A DNA stretch of 54,127 bases from Planctomycetota bacterium (GTDB lineage Bacteria; Planctomycetota; Planctomycetia; Pirellulales; Pirellulaceae): NCBI GenBank assembly GCA_018970165.1, contig JAGWWZ010000004.1, forward strand, positions 1 to 54,127, written 5' to 3'. The notes below the pieces were generated by a model, which saw only the letters and a list, made by a program, of their open reading frames with translations, was not told where the DNA came from and made no database searches. The first letter of the stretch is position 1. The number at the start of each line of letters is the position of its first letter. Of this stretch, positions 1 to 8,289 are shown one piece after another. Both the position numbers and the translations under genes were made by a program.

Positions 1-1088
1 GAAATCATGGCGTAGTTGACTTTCAGTCCAACACGTTTGCTGCTGACGAGTGTATTGCCGGTGATACGGCGTTCGGTTTCGGTCTGCTCCTTGGTTTTGC
101 TCGACTGGTCTGCTGCGGCCAGAGAGGCTCCTCGATTTGCGAGAGCATTTGGTTCCGTACCAGGGCGACCGTTGGAATTCGCGCGCTGGGACTCGGAATC
201 CTTCTTCGTTGTCGATGACTGGACGGTTGTGGGTTTATCGTTGTACTTCAGTTCCTCAGTTTCCTCTGCCAGTGTATTGTCGAGTTCTACGTTCACTGCA
301 ATCTGAACATCGCCGTAGGCTGTCAGGAGTTCGGTCGCCTTCCGCTTGAGTTGCTGCTCATGAAACGCTTTGGTTTTCAGATAATGGTCATGCGCCATGG
401 ATTCCGGATCGTCATTGCCGACTTCCGCTTCCCCGGTTTTCGTATCGATCAGGGCGATGTCGGAGCTCGGAAGATCCGGAAACGATTTCTGGATAAAGGT
501 GATAATGCTCCGTTTTTGGGAAGCCGTCAGTTCGGCGCTTCCTCGGGGCATGAGGACAACGCTGGCCGACTTCTTTTTCGAGGACGAGAATCCTTCGGTG
601 CGTTCGTCGTAGGTGATGAGAGCTTCTTCGATGAAGGGGAATTTGCAGAGCGCGGCCTGCATGTCTTTGATTTTCGCATCGCGATGCCGCATTTGCGTCA
701 CCGACATCGATTCGAGGATATTGCCGCTGTTGAGCGCTTTGTCCATTGCGCTTCCTAAACGTTCTGGCACCGCCTTGGCTTCGAGCAACGCTTTGAGGTA
801 CACATCTTTGGTCGCTGTCGGGAAGCGAAGGCGATTGCCGACTCGTTCGTAATCGCGGAGCCCCGACGAGCTGAGAGCCATCTCCATTTGGTCCAATTCT
901 TTGGTACTGAAGCTTTGTCCCCCGAAAACGTACTCCATCGCCTTGGTTGCTGAGGTGTAACCCTGGACCAGAAAGCCGCCTCCCACCAAGATCGCGCCGA
1001 GCATCAAAACCGCCATCACCCGGGATTGCGCATTCATCCCGGCGACGATTGCCTGAATTTGTCGTAAGAGCTGAGTGAGCTGATTCAT
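1..1088 (-). CDS. fliF: FliF, flagellar M-ring protein (N-terminal part; runs off the left edge)
   Basis: FliF builds the inner-membrane MS ring on which the flagellar basal body and export apparatus assemble. The reading frame is open from the ATG at 1088 to the window edge (about 362 codons). A hydrophobic segment lies at about residues 24-42. It is followed by a YscJ/FliF-type periplasmic region, including a stretch reading VVLMPRGSAELTASQK that matches the family's ring-building motif, and then a low-complexity Thr/Ser/Glu-rich linker, as in other FliF proteins. The C-terminal membrane segment and FliG-binding tail lie outside the window. It starts 3 bases after the fliE stop, so flgC-fliE-fliF is probably one operon. 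The family call is firm; only the end is missing. Confidence 0.93.
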   Translation of the reverse strand, partial: MNQLTQLLRQIQAIVAGMNAQSRVMAVLMLGAILVGGGFLVQGYTSATKAMEYVFGGQSFSTKELDQMEMALSSSGLRDYERVGNRLRFPTATKDVYLKALLEAKAVPERLGSAMDKALNSGNILESMSVTQMRHRDAKIKDMQAALCKFPFIEEALITYDERTEGFSSSKKKSASVVLMPRGSAELTASQKRSIITFIQKSFPDLPSSDIALIDTKTGEAEVGNDDPESMAHDHYLKTKAFHEQQLKRKATELLTAYGDVQIAVNVELDNTLAEETEELKYNDKPTTVQSSTTKKDSESQRANSNGRPGTEPNALANRGASLAAADQSSKTKEQTETERRITGNTLVSSKRVGLKVNYAMI

Positions 1089-1091
1089 GAA

Positions 1092-1424
1092 CTAAACTCG
1101 AATCGCATTGAGTTCCTCAAACGCCTGCAGCAGTTTGTTTCGAATTTGAACCAATAATCGAAACGACATGTCTGCTTTCTGGATACTGGTGAAGACTTCC
1201 GCTTGGTTGACATCGCCACCGGATAGCAGCAATTCCATTTTGTCTTGGGAGTCGAGTTGGCTGTCGTTGACTTGCGAGATCCCTTGCATCAGGAGCGATG
1301 CAAACGGATTAGCTCCCTCGGTGACTTCTCCCGACTCAGCTTGGCGATGATCCGCAACCCGACGCATCAAATCGGACACATGGTCCGAATGCCGCTGGAA
1401 CAAACTCGAGTTGCTGATATCCAT
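1092..1424 (-). CDS. fliE: FliE, flagellar hook-basal body junction protein
   Basis: FliE joins the MS ring to the proximal rod and is among the first rod-side proteins exported. The product has 110 residues, the usual family length. Its C-terminal half carries the family pattern: VNQAEVFTSIQKADMSFRL followed by LVQIRNKLLQAFEEL. It lies between flgC (26-base gap) and fliF (3-base gap) on the same strand, the classical flgC-fliE-fliF order. Confidence 0.93.
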   Translation of the reverse strand: MDISNSSLFQRHSDHVSDLMRRVADHRQAESGEVTEGANPFASLLMQGISQVNDSQLDSQDKMELLLSGGDVNQAEVFTSIQKADMSFRLLVQIRNKLLQAFEELNAIRV

Positions 1425-1450
1425 GCCGATGATTTGTCTGCCTCAAGCGA

Positions 1451-1870
1451 TTAAGCCAGGATGCTCAAGGTTTGGCGGGACATCCCCTTGGTCACTTCGA
1501 TGATCCCGACGTTCGCCTCGTATGCTCGAGATGCTTCCAGAGCATCGACGAACTGCTCGTTCATGTCGATGTTCGGGTAGGCGACGTACCCCTTCCATTT
1601 CCCTTCGGTGATCGCAAGCGGGTGGTCTGGTTGGTAGCGGTACAAGGGTTCGACGTCGTCGGTTTCTACCTTCGATACTTTGACTCCCGACGCGCCGTTT
1701 CGCGATTTCTCTGCGTCGGTTTCAAAGACCACAAACCTAGGTTGGTAGGGTTTGTTTTCCCCATCCTCGTTCTTCATCGTCGACATGTTGGCGATGTTGC
1801 CTGAAATGGTGTCCAATCGTGCTCGCTGCGCCACCAACGCGCTGGTGCTGATATCGAGAGATGTGATCAT
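1451..1870 (-). CDS. flgC: FlgC, flagellar proximal rod protein
   Basis: FlgC is one of the proximal rod subunits of the flagellar axis. I place the start at the ATG at 1868-1870. An AGGAG ribosome site lies 6 bases upstream (1877-1881) and the protein then begins MITSLDISTSALVAQRARLD, the usual FlgC opening. The frame stays open for 42 more codons upstream, but those residues do not resemble a rod protein. The 139-residue product ends with the rod/hook C-terminal motif (ALEASRAYEANVGIIEVTK). flgB, which normally precedes flgC, is absent here: a divergent gene on the other strand begins 162 bases away. Confidence 0.93.
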   Translation of the reverse strand: MITSLDISTSALVAQRARLDTISGNIANMSTMKNEDGENKPYQPRFVVFETDAEKSRNGASGVKVSKVETDDVEPLYRYQPDHPLAITEGKWKGYVAYPNIDMNEQFVDALEASRAYEANVGIIEVTKGMSRQTLSILA

Positions 1871-2032
1871 GATCGGCTCCTGATCGAGTTTTGGGATTGT
1901 CCAAACGCGGTCTTCCAGCATCGGCTTTAGCAAAAACGATAAGAATTTCCAAGGTCGTTTGTCAGCAGGTGCAACATTGGCGTTCTCTAGGTACATTAGG
2001 TAAAGATCTCGACCTTGAATGCTGGCTAATTT

Positions 2033-3373
2033 ATGTCAACTCAGACAACAAAAACGGAAGTCGGAAGCTACTTCATCTCCAATTACCCTCCGTATTCGCA
2101 GTGGACGGCGGACGCGATATCGGAGATCGAGCAGGCGTTTGCCAAGCCACCGGTCGCATGCGACGGCCAGGCGCCCCCAATGGGTCTTTACTTGCACATT
2201 CCTTTTTGTCGCAAGCGATGCAAATTCTGCTACTTCAAGGTTTTCACCAACGTCAACGCGGACCAAATCGAGCGTTACGTCTCTGCGTTAAGTAGCGAGA
2301 TATCGCTGGTAGCCGAGCAACCGATCATGAGCGGGCGGCAGTTCCGATTTGTTTATTTTGGTGGTGGCACTCCGAGTTTTCTCTCGGTCAAGCAACTGCG
2401 TTCCCTAATGGAGCGGTTGCATGAGCATGTGACCTGGAATGGAGCTGAAGAAGTCACTTTTGAGTGCGAACCGGGAACCTTGAGCGAGGCCAAGGTGCAG
2501 ACTCTACGCGAACTTGGCGTGACACGCCTCAGCTTGGGTGTTGAGAATTTTTCAGATGCGATTCTTGAGGAGAACGGGCGAGCGCATCTGTCCAAAGAGG
2601 TCTATCGTGCATGGGAGTGGATCCAGTCTGCTGGTTTTCCGAACGTGAACATCGACCTCATCTCAGGGATGGTGGGAGAGACTTGGGAGAACTGGAAGGA
2701 GAACATACGCAAGACCATTGAACTCTCTCCGGACAGCGTCACGATTTACCAGATGGAGTTGCCGTTCAACACCGTTTACTCGAAAGGCATCCTGGAGGCC
2801 CAAAGGGAAGCGCCGGTTGCTGATTGGCCGACTAAGCGGGAATGGGTGCGTTACGCATTCGAGTCATTTCAGGAACATGGCTACTCGATCAGCAGCGCCT
2901 ACACGGTGATCAAAGATCCAAGTAAAGTGAATTTTTCCTATCGCGATAATTTGTGGTCAGGAGCAGACTTGCTCGCGACAGGAATTGCCAGTTTTGGGCA
3001 TGCTTCGGGAGTTCATTATCAGAATGTACCCGAGTGGGATCGGTATTTGGGGATGATTCTCGATCAAGGGCGTCTACCGTTGGGGCGTGCCTACCGATCC
3101 AGCCCTCTGCAGCTATTGATTCGAGAGATGATTCTCCAGTTGAAGCGGGGATATCTCGACACCCCCTATTTCCAAACCAAGTTTGGGGCCGACATCGCGT
3201 CGCAGTGGCGGGAGGTGTGGCAGGATTACGAGAAGGACGGATACGTTGTGTTGCGGACAGATGATGCCAGCAAAGTCGTCCGAATAGAGTTGACCATGGA
3301 AGGTTTGTTGCGGGCCGATGGCTTGCTGCCGGCATTTTTCGAGCCTTCCTTTCGCAGCGTGCGATATACATGA
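2033..3373 (+). CDS. HemN/HemW-family radical SAM protein (coproporphyrinogen III oxidase-like)
   Basis: This is a 446-residue radical SAM enzyme. The 4Fe-4S ligands are C59, C63 and C66 in HIPFCRKRCKFC, and the SAM-binding glycine motif FGGGTPS lies at about 109-115. The order of motifs (HIPFC, GGGTPS, FECEPGT, RLSLGVE, NIDLISG) is that of the HemN/HemW/HutW superfamily, whose members oxidise coproporphyrinogen, insert heme or open the heme ring. The residues after the cluster (CYF rather than CDF) and the N-terminal NYPPYSQW suggest it is neither standard HemN nor HemW. The 3' end overlaps the next gene by 4 bases (ATGA), so the two are likely translated together. Its exact substrate cannot be read from sequence. 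Confidence 0.85.
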   Translation: MSTQTTKTEVGSYFISNYPPYSQWTADAISEIEQAFAKPPVACDGQAPPMGLYLHIPFCRKRCKFCYFKVFTNVNADQIERYVSALSSEISLVAEQPIMSGRQFRFVYFGGGTPSFLSVKQLRSLMERLHEHVTWNGAEEVTFECEPGTLSEAKVQTLRELGVTRLSLGVENFSDAILEENGRAHLSKEVYRAWEWIQSAGFPNVNIDLISGMVGETWENWKENIRKTIELSPDSVTIYQMELPFNTVYSKGILEAQREAPVADWPTKREWVRYAFESFQEHGYSISSAYTVIKDPSKVNFSYRDNLWSGADLLATGIASFGHASGVHYQNVPEWDRYLGMILDQGRLPLGRAYRSSPLQLLIREMILQLKRGYLDTPYFQTKFGADIASQWREVWQDYEKDGYVVLRTDDASKVVRIELTMEGLLRADGLLPAFFEPSFRSVRYT

Positions 3374-4377
3374 TCGGTTTGATTGGCACACTCTTTCAGC
3401 ATGTGGGCAGGTTTTGTGGGCAAGAGGTAGCGTTCTGTCAGCTTAGAAACCGTTGTGTGAACGTGTTCGGTATCATTATTTGTTTGCTGATTCTTGTCGA
3501 CTCCGCCCAAACGCAGCAGGAAGGCAAAGGAGTTTTGAAGCGAGTCGATTCCAAGAATCTGCCTAACGCGATGTGGGTTCACTCGACGGTTATGTCTGGA
3601 GGTATGCCAGCTGGCAAGTCCGCCTTTGACGAGTTAGCTCGCCTCGGAATCAAGACGGTAATCAGTGTGGATGGGATCAAGCCGGATGTGGAAGGAGCTG
3701 CAGCGGCGGGGCTGCGCTACGTTCACTTGCCCCACGGTTACGATGGCATCTCGGAAGACCGGCTGCTGCAACTGGCTAAGGCTGTGAGGGATCTGCCCGG
3801 ACCGGTCTATATTCATTGCCATCATGGGAGGCATCGAAGTCCCACTGCTTCTGCCGCAGTTTGCATTTCGCTCGGTCATTTCACTCCGGTGGAAGGAATG
3901 AGGGTCCTGAAAGAGGCTGGAACCAACCCTGGATTCCGCGGTTTGATTTCCGCCGTAGAGAACGCGGCTCCTATTTCACTGAAGAATCTGGATGAAATGC
4001 AAATCGAATTCGTAGCTGCCTCCGAAGTGCCACCGATTGTCGAATCCATGGTTGCAATGGATGCAATTCTCGATCGATTGAAGGATCAACAGCATCGAGG
4101 TTGGAAAGATTCAGGATCGGATGCGATATCCGATGCGCTGATGCTCAAAGAGCATTACATGGAATTGCATCGCAGTGAATCGGAGAAGAAACAGGAGGCC
4201 GATTTTCTGATGTTGCTCGAGCAGGGACGCACACTGGCTGAGCAACTCGAGAATCATTTACATAGCGATCGGTCTAAGGATTCGGTTGAGCGCAGCTTTG
4301 ACGCGGATAGTATCATGAAGCAGTTAGCGAACAACTGCTTGCAATGTCATCGCCAATTCCGAGACAATCGTCCATAA
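3370..4377 (+). CDS. Secreted dual-specificity phosphatase-like domain fused to cytochrome c'-like domain
   Basis: The 335-residue product combines two domains. A hydrophobic export segment lies at about residues 32-44. Residues about 65-200 form a tyrosine/dual-specificity-phosphatase fold with the P-loop HCHHGRHRS (catalytic C150, R156) and a possible general-acid Asp at 125. The C-terminal ~130 residues are helical and end with CLQCH (C323, C326, H327) a few residues before the stop. That is exactly where class II cytochrome c' proteins bind covalent heme. The gene starts within the stop of the radical SAM gene (ATGA), so the pair is coupled. I infer a periplasmic protein with both catalytic and heme-binding parts; substrate and redox role are unknown. 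The start is supported by the overlap, not by a clear ribosome site. Confidence 0.8.
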   Translation: MIGLIGTLFQHVGRFCGQEVAFCQLRNRCVNVFGIIICLLILVDSAQTQQEGKGVLKRVDSKNLPNAMWVHSTVMSGGMPAGKSAFDELARLGIKTVISVDGIKPDVEGAAAAGLRYVHLPHGYDGISEDRLLQLAKAVRDLPGPVYIHCHHGRHRSPTASAAVCISLGHFTPVEGMRVLKEAGTNPGFRGLISAVENAAPISLKNLDEMQIEFVAASEVPPIVESMVAMDAILDRLKDQQHRGWKDSGSDAISDALMLKEHYMELHRSESEKKQEADFLMLLEQGRTLAEQLENHLHSDRSKDSVERSFDADSIMKQLANNCLQCHRQFRDNRP

Positions 4378-4400
4378 AGTACGGTTACCGAAGAGTCGTT

Positions 4401-4434
4401 GATTACCAGAGTAAAGGTAATCCCGGTTGTTTTT
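4401..4434 (+). terminator. Terminator-like hairpin between convergent genes
   Basis: GATTACC (4401-4407) pairs with GGTAATC (4416-4422) around an 8-base loop, and a T-rich tail follows at 4428-4434. It sits 23 bases after the phosphatase-cytochrome gene stop and just before the end of convergent flgH, so it would end plus-strand transcription. The stem is short and the T-tract is offset by 5 bases, so the call is moderate. Confidence 0.5.
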
Positions 4435-4443
4435 GGAAAGTGA

Positions 4444-5295
4444 TCAGAACGGCTTGATCCGCGCGTACCATTTGGTAAGCCATCCGCGAGAATAACCATC
4501 GCGAACATGTCCGCTGTCTTGGCGATTGATCTTCAGGTCGTATATGTGGCGACTGAGCACGACATTATTCGGACCGATATCTTCCGCGCGGCAAATACCA
4601 CTGAGGGATGCCTCGAACCGGTTATCGGTTTGCTCAATGGTCTTTCGTGCTTCCAGAACGACATTTCCATTGGGCTGGATATCTGCGACACGCGCTGCAA
4701 TATTAAAGGTCATTTGCTCGGCGAGTCGCATAGTCGAATCTCCGCGATAGACCTCGTTTTCTGTGAATCGAGATCGCGGATCACCATTGGATTGAGTACT
4801 AGGCTTGATCGTGTCGACACCGACCAATCGGACCCAATCCTGAAGGACTGCATCGAAATTCATGGTCTTGCGCGAAGTCGTGTTGCCCTGTGCGATCATT
4901 TGAGCAATCTCTTCCACCCGGATCGAAACGATATCGTTGACTCGCAGGACTCGGCTCGGAACAGGTGGTTGGTAGGTGTAGGACGATTGAAGTGACGGAG
5001 GGACAAAATAGTTGCCGCCTGAGACACCGCTGGGGTTCATAACGTATGCTGGCCCTCCGCCAAATGGGAGCCCAACGTAGGGGATGCTGTTCGCCGCGCC
5101 TGCACCCGGCGGCACGATAGGGGTGGTAGCGGGAACTCCCTGGCCGCCATTGGGAATAGAGACCACTGGTCCCGCAGGTCCATCCTGAAACAGACTGCCC
5201 GTTTGCGCGCGACATAGATCGGATCCGATGAGTCCGCTGATCATCAAAACGGTTAGGGCGCAAAGGACTCGGTACAACCAGCCTAGGTGTTTCAT
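4444..5295 (-). CDS. flgH: FlgH, flagellar L-ring protein
   Basis: FlgH forms the outer-membrane ring that acts as bushing for the flagellar rod. The 283-residue product has an N-terminal signal peptide and then a long Pro/Gly/Asn-rich stretch to about residue 110. The conserved FlgH core follows: LRVNDIVSIRVEE, then MTFNIAARVADIQPNGNVVLEARK and a C-terminal stretch around NVVLSRHIYDLKI. Most FlgH proteins are lipoproteins. Here the only nearby Cys (SDLC, about residue 28) does not fit a good lipobox, so normal signal-peptidase cleavage is likelier. It is last in the flgF-flgG-flgA-flgH run. flgI does not follow; the next gene downstream is convergent. Confidence 0.9.
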   Translation of the reverse strand: MKHLGWLYRVLCALTVLMISGLIGSDLCRAQTGSLFQDGPAGPVVSIPNGGQGVPATTPIVPPGAGAANSIPYVGLPFGGGPAYVMNPSGVSGGNYFVPPSLQSSYTYQPPVPSRVLRVNDIVSIRVEEIAQMIAQGNTTSRKTMNFDAVLQDWVRLVGVDTIKPSTQSNGDPRSRFTENEVYRGDSTMRLAEQMTFNIAARVADIQPNGNVVLEARKTIEQTDNRFEASLSGICRAEDIGPNNVVLSRHIYDLKINRQDSGHVRDGYSRGWLTKWYARIKPF

Positions 5296-5339
5296 GATTG
5301 GACGCTCTTGCTTTGGGGGTAGAGTGTGGGATACATCGA

Positions 5340-6500
5340 TTAGTTTGCGGTTGTGCCCCCGCTTCCGGCGATCACCTCGACGCGTCGCTCGGCTGCAATG
5401 CGAGCGGCCACTCGCTTCTTTTGCGGAAGAACTTCGACTTGGATGGTTTCATCGATTGCGCCGGATTCCATCGCGCGACCTTGAGCCTCCACTTGAATGG
5501 ATCCCGCCACCACAGCAATCGTTACCGATTCGCCAGCCTGCACTGCGAAGGGTTCGCCAACATCTTGGTTGCGGATTGGCTGTTGGGTACTGACGGACTT
5601 GCGAAGTTGTTTTCCAATAAGTAGATCGAAATCGCAAATGCAGTCGTCTGGCGAGATCTTCGATGCGGGTGGCAAAGAGAGCCAGACCAGGTCTGTATCC
5701 TGCAGGATGCGTCCCCGCGCGAGTGGCCCCTTGGCCGCGACAACCATCGCAGGCAATCGGACCTCCGCTTCGATATCAATGATGCATTCACCGTCCGGCG
5801 TGCGAAGGAGCAAAGCGAATTTCTGATTTCCTTCCCATGGTTCTTGCCCGCCAGCGACACTGACAATTTGTCTTCTTTGCATCAAGGCGTTCGCATGTTG
5901 GGGTGGAATGGTCGGTTTGATTCGCCATTTCCCTTGCGATCCCGACTTGAGTTGCAGGTAGGATTCGATCGCTGAAGTTACGACACGTTCCGCTTGAGAT
6001 ATGGAGACCGGCGTTGTGAATGCTGGGGAAAACTCTCGGTGATCGGCTCGCTGGGGTTCGACCGGTGTTACTGGTGTCACTGGTTGGCTGGCTGAGGCCT
6101 TTGCAACAGCGGCGTTCTGAGATCGTGATACTTGGACTATTTCGGCTCCTGACCAATGGATGGATTTCGGATCCATTCCGCGAAGTGAGAGCACCTTCGT
6201 GACATCATCTCGCGTCCAGAGTTGTGTTGTGCCCATGCGCGGCGTGGGGGCAAGCGGAATATCGGCGAGGGCTTTAGCAGTCTCGTTGGACTGGCTCAAC
6301 TCGCACACGTCGCGTAAACGCAGGACATTCGAAGCAATCTGGCTGTCGCTCCGAAGAATGAGTGCAATTGGTTCATCGACATCGTCCGCTCGGGAAATCG
6401 ATGCTGTGAGGTAGCATGCGGCTATTGCGGCAAGGGTAGCTTGCAACAGTCCCTGCATTAGGATTCCGTAAATCTCGTGCACCGCGGGGCTACGAATCAT
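5340..6500 (-). CDS. flgA: FlgA, P-ring assembly chaperone (SAF domain)
   Basis: FlgA is the periplasmic chaperone that assembles the FlgI P ring. The 386-residue product has a signal peptide. The C-terminal ~150 residues carry the SAF/FlgA core (PLARGRILQDTDLVWL, GKQLRKSV, QPIRNQDV, AGESVTIAVVAGSIQVEAQGRAMESG). The N-terminal half, with a Val/Pro/Thr-rich linker around residues 135-165, is longer than in enterobacterial FlgA. The frame starts 3 bases after flgG stops. A second in-frame ATG at 6458, directly before the hydrophobic segment, is also plausible as the true start. Its ring partner flgI is not in the window. Confidence 0.88.
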   Translation of the reverse strand: MIRSPAVHEIYGILMQGLLQATLAAIAACYLTASISRADDVDEPIALILRSDSQIASNVLRLRDVCELSQSNETAKALADIPLAPTPRMGTTQLWTRDDVTKVLSLRGMDPKSIHWSGAEIVQVSRSQNAAVAKASASQPVTPVTPVEPQRADHREFSPAFTTPVSISQAERVVTSAIESYLQLKSGSQGKWRIKPTIPPQHANALMQRRQIVSVAGGQEPWEGNQKFALLLRTPDGECIIDIEAEVRLPAMVVAAKGPLARGRILQDTDLVWLSLPPASKISPDDCICDFDLLIGKQLRKSVSTQQPIRNQDVGEPFAVQAGESVTIAVVAGSIQVEAQGRAMESGAIDETIQVEVLPQKKRVAARIAAERRVEVIAGSGGTTAN

Positions 6501-6503
6501 GGA

Positions 6504-7310
6504 TTAGAACCTTCGTAGATTCACGATTTGTTGGAGGATTTGGTCTCCAGCCTGAATCGCTTGAGAGTTCAGTTCAAAGCCGCGTTGGGTCGTTATCAGG
6601 CTGATCAATTCATTCACAGGCTCGACATTGGACTTCTCCAGTGCTCCTTGGCGTATGACGCCCAAACCATCTCTACCCGCCTGGCCCTGAATCGGCTGTC
6701 CACTGGCATCGGTCATCTGGTAGAGGTTTTCCCCAAGCTTGAGAAGGCCATCGGGGTTGATGAAGTTCACCAATTGCAGATCGGCCAAGGGAACGAGTTG
6801 TTGCTGGCCTACTTGTTGTACGAGGACTTGCCCGTTGGAATTGATAACGATCGATGTTGCGTCTTGTGGAATCGTGACTGCAGGTTCGACTAATCGGCCG
6901 GTTTGTGCGGAACCGACGACGAGTTGCCCGTTTGCATTGACGTCGAGATTTCCACTTCGCGTGTACAGAATGTTTTGTGTCACAGGGTCGATGACTTGGA
7001 GAAAGCCTTTTCCTTCGATGGCGATGTCCAAGTCGCGACCTGTCTGTTCGACGGCTCCTTGGCGAAGATCCTTCTGAGTGCTCTGGATCCGTGTTCCGAA
7101 ACCGACCTGGGTTCCGACGGGAGTGGGAGTCTGCTGCGCATCGAGTACACCCGGGAAAACCTTCTGGCGATAGAAAAGGTCTTCAAAGTTTGCTCGGTCC
7201 CGCTTGAATGCGGTCGTGTTGATGTTAGCCAGGTTGTTAGCGATGACATCCAGCTTCGTCTGCATGGCCTCCATGCCCGACGCTGCCGTGTAGAGAGATT
7301 GCACACTCAT
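6504..7310 (-). CDS. flgG: FlgG, flagellar distal rod protein
   Basis: FlgG forms the distal rod that crosses the periplasm. The product (268 residues, normal length) starts MSVQSLYTAASGMEAMQTKL and continues with the rod signature NNLANINTTAFKRDRANFEDLFY. It also has the FlgG features GTRIQSTQKDLRQG and, near the end, LEKSNVEPVNELISLITTQR. It lies 76 bases downstream of the flgF-like gene and 3 bases upstream of flgA. Confidence 0.94.
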   Translation of the reverse strand: MSVQSLYTAASGMEAMQTKLDVIANNLANINTTAFKRDRANFEDLFYRQKVFPGVLDAQQTPTPVGTQVGFGTRIQSTQKDLRQGAVEQTGRDLDIAIEGKGFLQVIDPVTQNILYTRSGNLDVNANGQLVVGSAQTGRLVEPAVTIPQDATSIVINSNGQVLVQQVGQQQLVPLADLQLVNFINPDGLLKLGENLYQMTDASGQPIQGQAGRDGLGVIRQGALEKSNVEPVNELISLITTQRGFELNSQAIQAGDQILQQIVNLRRF

Positions 7311-7386
7311 TTGGTTTTGCCTTAAACGATAAGAACTGGTTTACGTAACCATCGACTCCAGGAATTCGAAAGTGGATAAGTGCTGA

Positions 7387-8139
7387 TTACTCGCGCAGGA
7401 CCCGGCCGATGAGGTTTCCGTAGGCTTGGTCTTGGTGTTGGATCAATCGCAAGTTAGACTCATATGCGCGGGAGGCTTCGATCAGTTCCATCATGGCGGT
7501 TGTCGGATTGACCCCTGATTTTTCGAGATGACCGGCAACCAACTTGCGATCTCCCACTGGGACGTCGTTGATGTCACCTTGTGCACGGAAGAGATTCGCA
7601 CCCTCGCGTGTAAGGTTATTTAGGTCGCTGGGGCGGGCTAGCATCAGCATCAATCGCGCCCCTTCTTGTTGAATGGTTCCGTCGAAATTCACTTCGTAGG
7701 GTTGGGATGGATCGATTTGGATCGGGTTGTTGTCTGCGCCGAGCACTTGATCTCCGGCGGGAGTTGTCAGCCTGCCTGCTGCATCGAATAGAAAGCCGCC
7801 GGCTCGAGTAAGGAACTGTTCGTCGCCCCGACGGATCACGAAGAACGAGTTGGGATCGTTGATTGCGAAGTCAGTTTTACCGCCGGTCGCTTCCATGGGA
7901 CCGACCCCGAACTGTGTTTCGTTGGGTTGGATTCGAACCCCGCCACCTATGTCGGCCAAACCACCTGAACCGGGCGATACTTCTCCATCGTCGATGGCTT
8001 TGTTGTGTCGAGCTTGGAGGACTGCTAAACTGGGCTTAAATGCTGGGGTATTTACGTTGGCCAAGTTGTGGCTGAGAACCTCGAGCCGATGACCTTGCAC
8101 GTGAGCGCCAGCGGCAGACAAATACATTCCGTACGGCAT
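7387..8139 (-). CDS. flgF: Flagellar basal-body rod protein, FlgF-like
   Basis: This 250-residue protein has the rod/hook N-terminal motif (LEVLSHNLANVNTPAFKPS) and a C-terminal rod motif (EKSGVNPTTAMMELIEASRAYESN). The middle carries the FlgE/F/G-type sequence DFAINDPNSFFVIRRGDEQFLTRAG. As first gene of an flgF-flgG-flgA-flgH series, next to a clear FlgG, it is best called the proximal rod protein FlgF; sequence alone does not separate it sharply from a second FlgG-like subunit. It is the head of its operon, with a divergent plus-strand gene upstream. Confidence 0.85.
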   Translation of the reverse strand: MPYGMYLSAAGAHVQGHRLEVLSHNLANVNTPAFKPSLAVLQARHNKAIDDGEVSPGSGGLADIGGGVRIQPNETQFGVGPMEATGGKTDFAINDPNSFFVIRRGDEQFLTRAGGFLFDAAGRLTTPAGDQVLGADNNPIQIDPSQPYEVNFDGTIQQEGARLMLMLARPSDLNNLTREGANLFRAQGDINDVPVGDRKLVAGHLEKSGVNPTTAMMELIEASRAYESNLRLIQHQDQAYGNLIGRVLRE

Positions 8140-8289
8140 GTTGTGATTCCATTCGCGATCTATCGCCCCCCGCGCTTACGACGAACCATAGCGATCTTTG
8201 CTGTGCACCGAAACACCAATCCGACAATTCCTGAAACCAACGCTTCCTATCTTCTCCCTCCTGCCGAAATTGCCCCGCCGGGTCGATTG

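Noticed and set aside
1871-1996. A 42-residue N-terminal extension of flgC, or a remnant of flgB
   Set aside because: The residues lack any rod-protein motif, and a good ribosome site precedes the ATG at 1870.
7925-7945. GGATTCGAACCCC resembling a tRNA T-arm
   Set aside because: It lies inside flgF in coding sequence, and no acceptor stem or anticodon arm can be built around it.
8068-8289. The longer DUF2752 frame starting at 8068
   Set aside because: It would overlap flgF antisense for 72 bases and add residues unlike a membrane-protein start.
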